Source: Clostridium sp. CAG:768
GTDB taxonomy: Bacteria > Cyanobacteriota > Vampirovibrionia > Gastranaerophilales > Gastranaerophilaceae
Length of the DNA stretch: 64,000 bases
NCBI GenBank assembly: GCA_000437435.1
Contig: FR899629.1
Coordinates: forward strand, 92,151-156,150
Direction: 5' to 3'
Every line of letters begins with the position of its first letter. The stretch's first letter is position 1. Below are positions 1 through 7,155 of the stretch, piece after piece. Position numbers and translations under genes: made by a program. Below the pieces are notes generated by a model. That model saw only the letters and a list, made by a program, of their open reading frames with translations, was not told the DNA's origin and made no database searches.

Positions 1-285
1 TTTAAAATATGGCTTGTAATATGAAAAGGCTAATGCGGAAGAATCTTGAGAATACTCATCCAATCCCCAATAATTTGGAGAAGATCTGTCTAAAATTACA
101 AACATTGTAACTTGACTGATTGATGTATAGAATTTTTTTAAAGCAACAATATTTTTTGTATCACTAATTTTTGCAACTAAACCGAAAATAGTTAAAGAAG
201 CAATAACACCAATAATTGCGAGCGTAAACAATACTTCTGACATTGTCAGACCGGAACGTCTCTTAAACATACTTCTATAACTCAT
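1..285 (-). CDS. Prepilin-like (type II secretion pseudopilin-like) protein, C-terminus cut by window edge
   Basis: The frame reads from an ATG at 285 with an AGGAGG ribosome binding site just upstream (about 293-300) and runs off the left edge. The N-terminus is a prepilin signal: a basic leader (MSYRSMFKRRSG), then LTMSEVLFTLAIIGVIASL, a hydrophobic helix with the conserved Glu at mature position 5. It departs from the FTLAEV form of the other prepilins in this window. A segment like YWGLDEYSQDS and KPYFK follows, matching the same region of the neighbouring gene at 412-1164, so the two are probably tandem paralogues. Such proteins are cleaved by prepilin peptidase and assembled by a type IV pilus/type II secretion machine. 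No C-tract is present. Confidence 0.8.
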   Translation of the reverse strand, partial: MSYRSMFKRRSGLTMSEVLFTLAIIGVIASLTIFGLVAKISDTKNIVALKKFYTSISQVTMFVILDRSSPNYWGLDEYSQDSSALAFSYYKPYFK

Positions 286-411
286 AAGACTAAATCGCCT
301 CCTATCTTTTGATAAAAGACTTACCATTTTTTAACAATACATATACTAGATATATACCCACATCTTCAAAATATATAACAATTTTATAAAGAAAAATTAA
401 AAAAATAATAT

Positions 412-1164
412 CTATTTCAAATATTGTATAGACCAACCGTCTTCGATAATTTTAGCTGTACACATCCATCCATTTCCCCCATTATGCCAATCCCCATCTC
501 CAGTAGTTCCTAAACCTGCAGGTTGAAGCCCTTTATGGGTAACTATAAATGCAAAAATATCTCTTCCTATTTGGTTTGGTAACTTATCAGCATTAACATC
601 TACCCAAAAAACTAAACAATCATAATCTACAGTATTTCCCATTCCAAAATTAGATTGAATTTGATTTGCTGGATAAATATCCATTAAAATATTCACACCG
701 TCTGGTAACGTAAAAGCAAATTGACACCAACTTGCATTATGAGCAGACCAATATACACTACCATTCAAATATTTTGTAGGATAAGCCCAGCAACCTTCAC
801 TATTTTGACATTCTCTCATCATATTAAAATGAGGTTTATAATACTTGTAAATTTGAGTAACTACTTCATTGTTATTATCTACCATTCCCCAATATTCAGG
901 GCCTTCATTGTCTGCTATAACTAAATTTGTAGCTTGCTGTAAAACAGAATATGTCTTTTTTAAAGATGACATATTTTTTTGGTCGGAAATTTTTTGGTTC
1001 AACGAAGGCATTGTCATTGCAGCGACAACACCAATTATGCCGATAGTTATTAACACCTCAGCAAGAGTAAAACCTCTATGAATAATCTCACCTTTTATAT
1101 GCACATTTTTATTATACATTTTTTTCAAGATAATGCAATATGGACATTTACAAACTTTTATCAT
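412..1164 (-). CDS. Prepilin-like (type II secretion pseudopilin-like) protein
   Basis: The signal HRG|FTLAEVLITIGIIGVVAAMT gives a G|F cleavage site, Glu at +5 and a hydrophobic helix. A soluble domain of about 200 residues with several Cys follows (MMRECQNSEGCW; WMCTAKIIEDGW near the C-terminus). The start is unsure: ATG 1164 lies only 15 bases from the divergent bioF start and has no clear ribosome site; an in-frame ATG at 1119 gives a more typical 16-residue leader. No homopolymer tract is seen. The C-terminal phrase C-TA-I-(E/V)-DG resembles the C-TAWVI-N form in two frame-broken paralogues (4445 and 32794), so the family shares a C-terminal module as well as the signal. Confidence 0.82.
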   Translation of the reverse strand: MIKVCKCPYCIILKKMYNKNVHIKGEIIHRGFTLAEVLITIGIIGVVAAMTMPSLNQKISDQKNMSSLKKTYSVLQQATNLVIADNEGPEYWGMVDNNNEVVTQIYKYYKPHFNMMRECQNSEGCWAYPTKYLNGSVYWSAHNASWCQFAFTLPDGVNILMDIYPANQIQSNFGMGNTVDYDCLVFWVDVNADKLPNQIGRDIFAFIVTHKGLQPAGLGTTGDGDWHNGGNGWMCTAKIIEDGWSIQYLK

Positions 1165-1178
1165 AAATTTAAAGAGTT

Positions 1179-2303
1179 ATGTTAGAAAACTACAATATAT
1201 TATTAGAAAATTTAAAAAATAATTCTCATTATAGAGACATAAAAGATTTTGAAGGGAAAGATGAAAAATATATCTATTTTAAGGGTAAAAAACTTTTAAA
1301 CCTATCTTCAAATAACTACCTCAATTTTGCAGACAACAAAAAAATAACAGAAGATTTTCTCGAATTTGCAGGTTCCCAATATTCTTTTGGAAGTGCTTCT
1401 GCAAGATTACTGACAGGAACTTTACCTGTATACAAAGATTTAGAAAATTTAATTTCAACATTATTCAAAAAAGAAAAAACTCTTTTATTTAATAGCGGAT
1501 ACCACGCAAATGTTGGAATTAACAGCTCAATTGCAGGCAAAAAAGATGCAATTTTTTCAGACAAACTCAACCATGCCAGCATAATTGACGGTATGCGTTT
1601 ATCTGAAGGAAAATTTTTCAGATACCCACATAACAATATGGAAGCTCTTGAAAAATTGCTAATCAGAGAAAGAAAAAATTATGAAAATGCGATTATTGTA
1701 TCTGAAAGCGTATTTTCAATGGATGGCGATATCGCAGATTTACTAAAATTAGTAGAGTTAAAAGAAAAATACAATTGTATATTAATTTTAGATGAAGCTC
1801 ACGCATTCGGTGTTTTTGGGAAAAAAGGACTTGGAGTTACAGAAACTCTAGGAATAACTGATAAAGTAGATTTAATTATCGGAACATTTGGAAAAGCAAT
1901 AGGCTCAATGGGAGCCTTTGCAACAGGAAGTAGCACTTTAATTGAATATTTAATAAATAAAGCAAGATCATTTATCTTTTCTACAGCACTGCCTCCAATA
2001 AATATTGCTTTTTCTAAATGGATTATTGAAAATAAACTTCCAAATACTTATGAAAAGCGAATGAATATGCTCCAACTAGGTAAAAAAGCAGGAAGTGAAA
2101 GTCATATTATACCTGTAATAATAGGTGGGAACAAAGAAACAGTAGATACTTGTGAAATTTTATACCAAAACGGATATTTCACTCTACCTATAAGACCGCC
2201 TACCGTACCTGAAGGCACTTCAAGATTAAGACTTTCACTAACAACAGATACTAACGAAAAGGAATTATTCGATGCAATCTCATTGGCTAAACAAACAAAA
2301 TAA
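1179..2303 (+). CDS. bioF: 8-amino-7-oxononanoate synthase (biotin synthesis)
   Basis: A PLP-dependent alpha-oxoamine synthase of 374 residues, normal for BioF. It condenses pimeloyl-ACP with alanine to give 8-amino-7-oxononanoate, the first step of biotin ring assembly. Visible landmarks are the NYLNFA region, GSASARLLTG, the loop FNSGYHANVG, the PLP-contacting LILDEAHAFGVFG, and the Schiff-base lysine region IGTFGKAIGSMGAF. The C-terminal PPTVPEGTSRLRLSLT motif is typical of the family. It heads a tight operon: bioG starts inside its 3' end and bioC overlaps bioG. A weak AAAGAG ribosome site precedes the ATG. bioA, bioD and bioB are not in this window. Confidence 0.93.
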   Translation: MLENYNILLENLKNNSHYRDIKDFEGKDEKYIYFKGKKLLNLSSNNYLNFADNKKITEDFLEFAGSQYSFGSASARLLTGTLPVYKDLENLISTLFKKEKTLLFNSGYHANVGINSSIAGKKDAIFSDKLNHASIIDGMRLSEGKFFRYPHNNMEALEKLLIRERKNYENAIIVSESVFSMDGDIADLLKLVELKEKYNCILILDEAHAFGVFGKKGLGVTETLGITDKVDLIIGTFGKAIGSMGAFATGSSTLIEYLINKARSFIFSTALPPINIAFSKWIIENKLPNTYEKRMNMLQLGKKAGSESHIIPVIIGGNKETVDTCEILYQNGYFTLPIRPPTVPEGTSRLRLSLTTDTNEKELFDAISLAKQTK

Positions 2304-2922
2304 TAACAAACTTATAATATTTTTTACTGGCTGGAGTTTTGATTATAAACCTTTTGAATTTCTTAACTGCAAAGATTTTGATGTATTAATAATTTATGAT
2401 TACAACGATTTAGACCTTCCTCAAATTCCTGAATATAAGGAATATTTCTTAATAAGTTGGTCAATGGGCGTATACACATCATACCTTTTAAAAGATAAAC
2501 TTCCAAAATTCACAAAAAAAATCGCAATCAACGGAACACCTTTCCCTGTTAATGATGAATATGGAATTCCACTAAAACCTTTTATCCTAACACTAAGACA
2601 CGCTAAAACAGGTTTAGAAGGAAAATTTTATCAAAATATCTTTAATTCTGAAGATGAATATACCCAATATACTAAAACACAGGTTGAAAGAACTATCGAA
2701 AACAGAGTATCAGAACTAAACACTCTATACTCTAAAATTAAATCAACAGAGATTTCATACCAAAATTATTTTGACACTGCAATTATAAGCAACAATGATA
2801 AAATTATACCAACAAAAAATCAAATAAATTTCTGGGAGGGAAAAGCAGAAATAAAAACTGTTGAAAGCGGTCATTTTCTTTACTATAATTTTACCAGCTG
2901 GAATGAAATATTATGCAAATAA
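2272..2922 (+). CDS. bioG: Pimeloyl-ACP methyl ester esterase, BioG (DUF452) type
   Basis: A 216-residue alpha/beta hydrolase of the BioG family. The N-terminal IIFFTGWSFDYKPF and the nucleophile elbow SWSMGVY (catalytic Ser) are diagnostic; a late His in ESGHFLYYN fits the end of a Ser-Asp-His triad. In the BioC-BioG route it removes the methyl group from pimeloyl-ACP methyl ester so the acyl chain can go to BioF. The ATG at 2272 has an AAGGA ribosome site and lies 32 bases inside bioF, suggesting translational coupling. Its position between bioF and bioC supports the call. BioH or BioV would be the functional alternatives, but the sequence reads as BioG. Confidence 0.88.
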   Translation: MQSHWLNKQNNNKLIIFFTGWSFDYKPFEFLNCKDFDVLIIYDYNDLDLPQIPEYKEYFLISWSMGVYTSYLLKDKLPKFTKKIAINGTPFPVNDEYGIPLKPFILTLRHAKTGLEGKFYQNIFNSEDEYTQYTKTQVERTIENRVSELNTLYSKIKSTEISYQNYFDTAIISNNDKIIPTKNQINFWEGKAEIKTVESGHFLYYNFTSWNEILCK

Positions 2923-3653
2923 ATCCAAAATTAATTAAAACACAATTTGAAAAAAGTCTAGACACATACAATCAGAATGCATTAGTCCAAAAAATAATGG
3001 CTGAAAAATTGATTGAAGAACTATCAAAAATAAAAAAAGATTTCACAAATATCTTAGAACTAGGTAGTGGTGCAGGGCTTTTAACAAAAGAGTTAGTCAA
3101 AAAAATAAAATTTCAAACATATTCTGCTAACGATTTAGTTGAAAAATCAAAAAATTTTATTATTGATATTATCCCAAATGCTAATTTTTATTGTGGTAAC
3201 GCACAAAAAATTAAACCGTCAAAAAAAATGGATTTAATAATTTCAAATGCAATGTTCCAATGGTTTAATGACTTAGATAAAATAAGTTTAATTTACAAAA
3301 ATATTCTAAATTCTGATGGAATATTAGCATTTTCAACTTTTTCAAAAGATAATTTTAAAGAAATTAAAAATTTAACAGGCCTATCTCTTGAATATAAATC
3401 ACTAGATGAAATAACAAAAATATTTGAAAAAAACTATAAAATATTACATTCGGAAGAATTCACATATAAAATGGATTTTTCAAACCCACTAGAACTACTC
3501 GCACATATGAAAAATACTGGTGTAAATTCTCTCACTGCGAAGCATTGGACATTTAAAGAAGTTAAAGAATTTTGCGATAACTACAAAAAAACATACCCCG
3601 AAATTACTCTTACATACTCTCCTATAATATTTATTTGTCAAAAAATTAAATAA
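2913..3653 (+). CDS. bioC: Malonyl-ACP O-methyltransferase
   Basis: A class I SAM-dependent methyltransferase of 246 residues. The SAM-binding motif I is ILELGSGAGLLTKEL; the later ISNAMFQWFNDL and FSTFSKDNFKEI segments match the BioC family. BioC methylates malonyl-ACP so that the fatty acid elongation enzymes will extend it to pimeloyl-ACP methyl ester. It overlaps the bioG stop by 10 bases, so the three biotin genes are almost certainly co-transcribed. Pairing of BioC with BioG in one operon makes the pathway assignment firm. Confidence 0.9.
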   Translation: MQINPKLIKTQFEKSLDTYNQNALVQKIMAEKLIEELSKIKKDFTNILELGSGAGLLTKELVKKIKFQTYSANDLVEKSKNFIIDIIPNANFYCGNAQKIKPSKKMDLIISNAMFQWFNDLDKISLIYKNILNSDGILAFSTFSKDNFKEIKNLTGLSLEYKSLDEITKIFEKNYKILHSEEFTYKMDFSNPLELLAHMKNTGVNSLTAKHWTFKEVKEFCDNYKKTYPEITLTYSPIIFICQKIK

Positions 3654-3783
3654 AAATTCAAGTTTCTTATTTATACGAAAATAAATACAACCAATTGTGT
3701 ATTCTACTTTGTAAAGAAAAAACATATAATATTTACATAAATCCATGTTTATTATTACATGTGGATAAAAGGATAGGTAACAA

Positions 3784-4428
3784 TTGTTAAATAATTTTGA
3801 AAGTTTTGATAATTCTGAAACATCAGCAAGAAAATCTGCTCTAATCCAAGAAAGAATAGGGCTTGTATCTACTCATATGTATAAACAGTTTTTGGATTAT
3901 CAACATGCAAATGTAAATACCAACGAAATATTTACAAGAATGATAGATAACTTACAAATTGTAGTTGACACCCTAAAAGAAGCTTTTTCTTCAAGAAATG
4001 TGACAACTCAAAATATCTATGTAGACACTGACCCACAAAAATCAGTAGTAATTGTAAATATTCTTTGGCATAAAATGAGTTTTACAACAAGATGTAACTA
4101 TCAGCCACAAGCTCTTTATAGAGAAGACGGCCAACACTTATTTTCAAGCAGGATTATGGCAGTAAAAGGCAATTATTACGAAATAATGAAAGGTGTTACA
4201 GACCACGATGAAGAAATGGGAAAACTTTTAGATTATGAAGTAGCATCCCTTTTCATTCCACCAGAATCAACTCAAAATTCTATTATGAAAATCAGACACC
4301 TGCCAAACAGAGAATTTTATCTAAATCAAGTAGATGCTCCAAGAGAATTCGTCTTAAAAGTCGTTGAGACAATCTGTGGAGGAGGCTTCTATCACGAGGA
4401 AGGTGCAAGAAAAAGTTTTAACATTTAA
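3784..4428 (+). CDS. Conserved-looking protein of unknown function
   Basis: A 214-residue soluble protein that I do not recognise. It has no signal peptide or membrane helix. The start is taken as TTG 3784 because no in-frame ATG occurs before codon 32 and an AAAGGATAGG stretch lies 5' of it. Visible stretches include QERIGLVSTHMYKQFLDYQ (helical), SVVIVNILWHKMSFTTRC and GGGFYHEEGARKSF at the C-terminus. It ends 16 bases before the start of the frame-broken prepilin-like gene at 4445, so the two may share a transcript. The preceding 130 bases (3654-3783) contain AT-rich promoter-like sequence and no other gene. Confidence 0.7.
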   Translation: MLNNFESFDNSETSARKSALIQERIGLVSTHMYKQFLDYQHANVNTNEIFTRMIDNLQIVVDTLKEAFSSRNVTTQNIYVDTDPQKSVVIVNILWHKMSFTTRCNYQPQALYREDGQHLFSSRIMAVKGNYYEIMKGVTDHDEEMGKLLDYEVASLFIPPESTQNSIMKIRHLPNREFYLNQVDAPREFVLKVVETICGGGFYHEEGARKSFNI

Positions 4429-4444
4429 AAGAAGGAGAATACCC

Positions 4445-5298
4445 ATGAATCAAGACAAGAAGCTAAAAATCGCCCCCCCCCCGAAAAGACTTTATTAAGA
4501 AATTTAACAAACAAGCCTATTTTCTTTTTTAACAAAATAAAACATCTTAATGGCAACATAAAATATCATTCTCAAAAATTAGCTTTTACATTAGCAGAAA
4601 CATTAATCACTATAGGAATTATCGGTATTGTAGCAGCAATGACTCTTCCTTCTCTCATTCAAGATCATAGAGAAAAAGAGACTGTTGCTAAATTAAAGAA
4701 AATCAATTCTATATTAAGTCAAGCACTCGCAAGTGCAATTAATGATACCGGAACAACCGTTGATCAATGGGACTTAGAGGGTGGAGATTCAAAAAACGGC
4801 TCTCAAGTTCTGGTTGATGACTATTTTAAACCCTATTTTAAAATAGCGGATGATTGTTCTCAATTAAAAACCTGCATAGGAAATAAAAAATATAAATATT
4901 TAAATGGCAAAGAACACATAGCATATGATGGTCAAAATAGTTATAAACATTTGCTTTTAGCTGATGGAACTTTAGTAATATTCCATGTAAGCAGTGGGTT
5001 TAAAAATTGTTCAACTGACGCTCTTAATTATTATTCTAATTGTGCTGATATATATGTTGATACAAATGGTTATTACAAAGGTCCGAATCAGTTTGGAAAA
5101 GACTCCTTTTTATTTGCGATGAAAAAAGACAGAATAATTCCATATGGGACTAAAAGAGAATCCCCAAAGTTTTCACAAGCATGTAATAAAACATCATCAT
5201 ATGGGTATGACTGTACAGCTTGGGTAATCCAAAACGAAAACATGGATTATCTACATTGTGATGATTTAGACTGGAACAAAAAAATAAGATGTAAATAG
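4445..5298 (+). CDS. Prepilin-like protein, out of frame at a C10 tract (candidate phase-variable gene)
   Basis: ATG 4445 has a strong AAGGAG site (4432-4437). Translation gives MNQDKKLKIAPPP then hits TAA at 4496 after 17 codons. The pilin frame (TLAETLITIGIIGIVAA, then a Cys-containing soluble domain ending at 5298) is open from the tract onward but has no ATG, GTG or TTG between tract and signal. Adding one C (C11) or removing two (C8) joins the two parts into a 284-residue protein with a 48-residue leader and A|FTLAE cleavage site. An open stretch of about 33 codons between tract and signal supports real coding. The C-terminal CTAWVIQNENMDY is shared with the paralogue at 32794. A conventional annotation would start at ATG 4639, inside the transmembrane helix, which is unlikely to be right. 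Confidence 0.8.
4473..4482 (+). repeat. C10 homopolymer tract inside prepilin-like gene
   Basis: Ten consecutive C on the plus strand, flanked atcg-C10-gaaa, nine codons after the start. Such a run is striking in this AT-rich sequence; the only other C:G runs of this length in the window are at three further prepilin-like genes. Slipped-strand mispairing at tracts of this size is a known switch in contingency genes. As given it leaves the gene one base short of the open frame. Confidence 0.95.
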
Positions 5299-5378
5299 AA
5301 CTATGATAATAATAACGGTAAAATTAGAGCACATAAAACTACAGTTACAAAAAGTATAAACAAAATACCTTTTATTGT

Positions 5379-5421
5379 AATAGCTCCAGGCGTAGTGAAT
5401 TGTTCCCAGATTGGAGCTATT
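5379..5421. terminator. Inverted repeat after prepilin-like gene, probable terminator
   Basis: AATAGCTCCA (5379-5388) is repeated in inverted form as TGGAGCTATT (5412-5421) around a 23-base loop, followed by TTATC on the plus strand. It lies between the convergent prepilin-like gene and the small minus-strand genes, so it may end transcripts from both sides. The U-run is poor, hence moderate confidence. Confidence 0.45.
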
Positions 5422-5426
5422 TTATC

Positions 5427-5522
5427 TCAAATTTCTTTTTCGTTTTTTAAATAATCCACATCTTCTGAGATTTTGCCAAAAGTTCTTTTTAAAGAAAAAT
5501 TAAAACGTCTTTTACAAGGCAT
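5427..5522 (-). CDS. Small basic protein (31 aa)
   Basis: A 31-codon frame, MPCKRRFNFSLKRTFGKISE followed by an acidic tail, ending at TGA 5427-5429. The ATG at 5522 has a GAGGAATAGG stretch 5 to 13 bases upstream that overlaps the end of the larger gene at 5529-5783, so the two would be translationally coupled. The N-terminal half is rich in Lys and Arg, the C-terminal half in Glu and Asp. I cannot assign a function. The ribosome site and tight coupling are the only evidence that it is expressed. Confidence 0.45.
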   Translation of the reverse strand: MPCKRRFNFSLKRTFGKISEDVDYLKNEKEI

Positions 5523-5528
5523 TATTAC

Positions 5529-5783
5529 CTATTCCTCAATAGATATTTTGGAAGATACTTCTGCAACAATTCTTTGAATATCAGCACCGCCTATTGCAAC
5601 CTCTAAAATTAACGGGCTATGAATTAATACTGTCTCTGAATAATCCATAGTTTCTACATCTATAACATTAAATTCTATAAAATCTTCACCGGCATATATC
5701 AATTTACCATATTCACTACCTGTAGCCCATTTAATAAACATGTATTGATTTTCGTATTCTTTAAGTTTCTCTACCAGTCTCAT
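5529..5783 (-). CDS. Small protein of unknown function (84 aa)
   Basis: An 84-residue protein with a helical N-terminus (MRLVEKLKEYENQYMFIKWA) and a beta-rich middle (GKLIYAGEDFIEFNVIDVET, then VLIHSPLILEVAIGGADIQR). The pattern of short strands ending in a hydrophobic helix recalls small Sm-like or barrel-type bacterial proteins, but no family can be named from sequence alone. A GGGGA site precedes ATG 5783. The 31-codon gene follows directly on the same strand. No signal peptide or membrane segment. Confidence 0.65.
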   Translation of the reverse strand: MRLVEKLKEYENQYMFIKWATGSEYGKLIYAGEDFIEFNVIDVETMDYSETVLIHSPLILEVAIGGADIQRIVAEVSSKISIEE

Positions 5784-5862
5784 CCTACATCCCCGTAAAT
5801 GTCTTACACTATATATTGTAGTGATTTATTTTTATAAGTCAAGGTAAAATCCAAATATAAAC

Positions 5863-5896
5863 ATAAAAAAAAGTCACACACTTACTTGTGCGACTT
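5863..5896 (-). terminator. Strong intrinsic terminator with no gene upstream
   Basis: Stem 5871-5880 with 5887-5896, loop 5881-5886, U-run from the A-run at 5865-5872 read on the minus strand. It is too far from, and on the wrong side of, the divergent aroQ gene to end it. Confidence 0.75.
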
Positions 5897-5957
5897 GAAC
5901 AATAATCTTGGGAGGAGATTTGGGGATAGTTGTACATGCATGATAATTCAAGCATGC
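5863..5957 (-). ncRNA. Candidate small RNA with CU-rich seed and intrinsic terminator
   Basis: On the minus strand a 10-bp stem (AAGTCGCACA with TGTGTGACTT, one G:U pair, 6-base loop, 5871-5896) is followed by eight U. No minus-strand gene lies upstream for it to serve. Just before it is an unpaired CU-rich stretch, AUCUCCUCCCAAG, complementary to a Shine-Dalgarno sequence, and before that a short GCATG/CATGC hairpin. A weak TATAAC (5970-5965) could be a -10, giving a transcript of about 95 bases. The order 5' hairpin, CU-rich open region, terminator is that of trans-acting sRNAs. The 5' end and promoter are guesses; a 38-codon frame lies here too but has no ribosome site. Confidence 0.4.
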
Positions 5958-5995
5958 TTTTTTAGTTATACATGAAAGCAAAAAATTAATAAAAA

Positions 5996-6024
5996 TTTAC
6001 AATTGCTTGATTTTATAATATAAT
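5996..6024 (+). promoter_or_regulatory. Sigma70-type promoter of aroQ
   Basis: TTTACA (5996-6001), a 17-base spacer and TATAAT (6019-6024), followed 20 bases later by the aroQ ATG with a GAGGT ribosome site. Confidence 0.7.
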
Positions 6025-6043
6025 AATTGTATAGAGGTACATC

Positions 6044-6490
6044 ATGAAAATTCTGATTATAAACGGCGTTAATATGAATATGCTTGGGTTACGGGAAACT
6101 GAAAAGTACGGAACCATGACATTAAAGGATTTGGAAAAAGAGTTATATGCTTTTTCTTTTGAACTTGGAATTGATATAGAAACATTCCAAAGCAACTTTG
6201 AAGGAGAAATTGTCGAAAAAATCCACCAAACCAAAGACAATTTTGACGGAATTGTAATTAATGCCGGAGCATATACTCATACAAGCATTGCTATAAGAGA
6301 TGCCATATCAGCTGTTAATATTCCAACAGTTGAAGTACATATGACAAATATCTATAAAAGAGAAGAATTTAGACACCATTCATATATTGCTCCTGTATGT
6401 ATAGGACAAATATCAGGATTTGGAATAAACAGTTATAAATTGGGGCTAAAAGCAGTTGTCGATTATTTAAACACTAATGACAACAAATAA
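6044..6490 (+). CDS. aroQ: Type II 3-dehydroquinate dehydratase (shikimate pathway)
   Basis: A 148-residue type II dehydroquinase, the usual size for the dodecameric family. It converts 3-dehydroquinate to 3-dehydroshikimate. The N-terminal ILIINGVNMNMLGLRETEKYG holds the Asn and the catalytic Tyr-containing flexible loop. The NAGAYTHTSIAIRDAI segment and the VEVHMTNIYKREEFRHHSYI segment with the catalytic His are typical. It is transcribed alone from its own promoter. The sequence departs slightly from the usual NGPNLNLLG motif (NGVNMNMLG), but the fold-defining residues are kept. Confidence 0.93.
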   Translation: MKILIINGVNMNMLGLRETEKYGTMTLKDLEKELYAFSFELGIDIETFQSNFEGEIVEKIHQTKDNFDGIVINAGAYTHTSIAIRDAISAVNIPTVEVHMTNIYKREEFRHHSYIAPVCIGQISGFGINSYKLGLKAVVDYLNTNDNK

Positions 6491-6512
6491 AAAAATTTCT
6501 CGCGTTTTGTAT

Positions 6513-6536
6513 CGTCATTGCATTATTGCAATGACG
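6513..6536. repeat. Short palindrome between convergent genes
   Basis: CGTCATTGCA (6513-6522) and TGCAATGACG (6527-6536) form a perfect 10-bp stem with a 4-base loop, between aroQ and the convergent gene at 6548. The TCATTGC/GCAATGA arms match the ends of the larger palindromic element in the prepilin-like gene at 15507-15595, so this is probably a relic of the same dispersed repeat family. It may also act as a terminator, although no U-run follows. Confidence 0.6.
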
Positions 6537-6547
6537 AATAATTTACA

Positions 6548-6907
6548 TTATTTTTGAAATTCTTCAACAAAAGCTCGACTCACTGCAAGAGCTTTTAATT
6601 CTGGATTTTCAATTCCTGCTGCTTCGTATTTTTTCTCTGCTAATTCAGCAATATCAAGAGCTTGTTTAGCTAATTCAGGATTTGCAGCAAAAATTTTGAT
6701 ATCATTTTCCAAATTATCAATTTTTACAGCAGAACGATCAGCGGGGTTGTCTGGAATATCTTTAATTTCCTTTGCTTGAACTTCTGGTTGCTGAGCTGCC
6801 TGAACATCTTGTACTGTTTCTGTTTTTACTTGTTCAGTTTTTTGCACTTGTGCTTGTGCTTGTTGTGGAATGCTTGGACCTTGCGCGTTTTTTGGAATTT
6901 CGTTCAT
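6548..6907 (-). CDS. Gln/Ala-rich small protein of unknown function
   Basis: A 119-residue protein. Its N-terminal half is low-complexity, rich in Gln, Val, Lys and Ala (IPQQAQAQVQKTEQV), and probably disordered. The C-terminal half is helical (ELAKQALDIAELAEKKYEAA, then NPELKALAVSRAFVEEFQK). ATG 6907 is chosen over the GTG at 6913 because an AGAGGA site lies 8 bases upstream of it. No signal peptide. I do not recognise a family. The 248 bases upstream (6908-7155) hold no gene, only A/T runs and a repeated motif at 7005-7016. Confidence 0.65.
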   Translation of the reverse strand: MNEIPKNAQGPSIPQQAQAQVQKTEQVKTETVQDVQAAQQPEVQAKEIKDIPDNPADRSAVKIDNLENDIKIFAANPELAKQALDIAELAEKKYEAAGIENPELKALAVSRAFVEEFQK

Positions 6908-7155
6908 AGTCACATCCTCTTTTCTTTTTCGGGGTTACAGCACTTTGCCGCAACTTTTATGTATTACTCTTTTCTCGTTTTTTGCTTTAAAACACGAAAA
7001 AAAATTTTTTTGCTAGTTTGTAAAAAAAAAATTACAAAAATTAATATAAAATCTTTATTTACAGACTGTTTATGCTATATTTAAAGTACAAAAATGAATT
7101 TTTGAGTATATAAACGTTATATAAAGTATACAACATTAAGGAAAGTATTGCAACT

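Noticed and set aside
4639..5298. Prepilin-like gene starting at ATG 4639
   Set aside because: This start is inside the hydrophobic helix, lacks the FTLAE signal and has no ribosome site. The start at 4445 with AAGGAG is better despite the frame break.
5897..5985. 38-codon minus-strand frame across the sRNA candidate
   Set aside because: No ribosome site and it would run through the terminator stem; the RNA reading explains the hairpin and U-run better.
6776..7084. Plus-strand hydrophobic frame of 102 codons
   Set aside because: It is antisense to the Gln/Ala-rich gene and its Cys/Leu/Phe-rich product reflects the complementary low-complexity sequence; no ribosome site.
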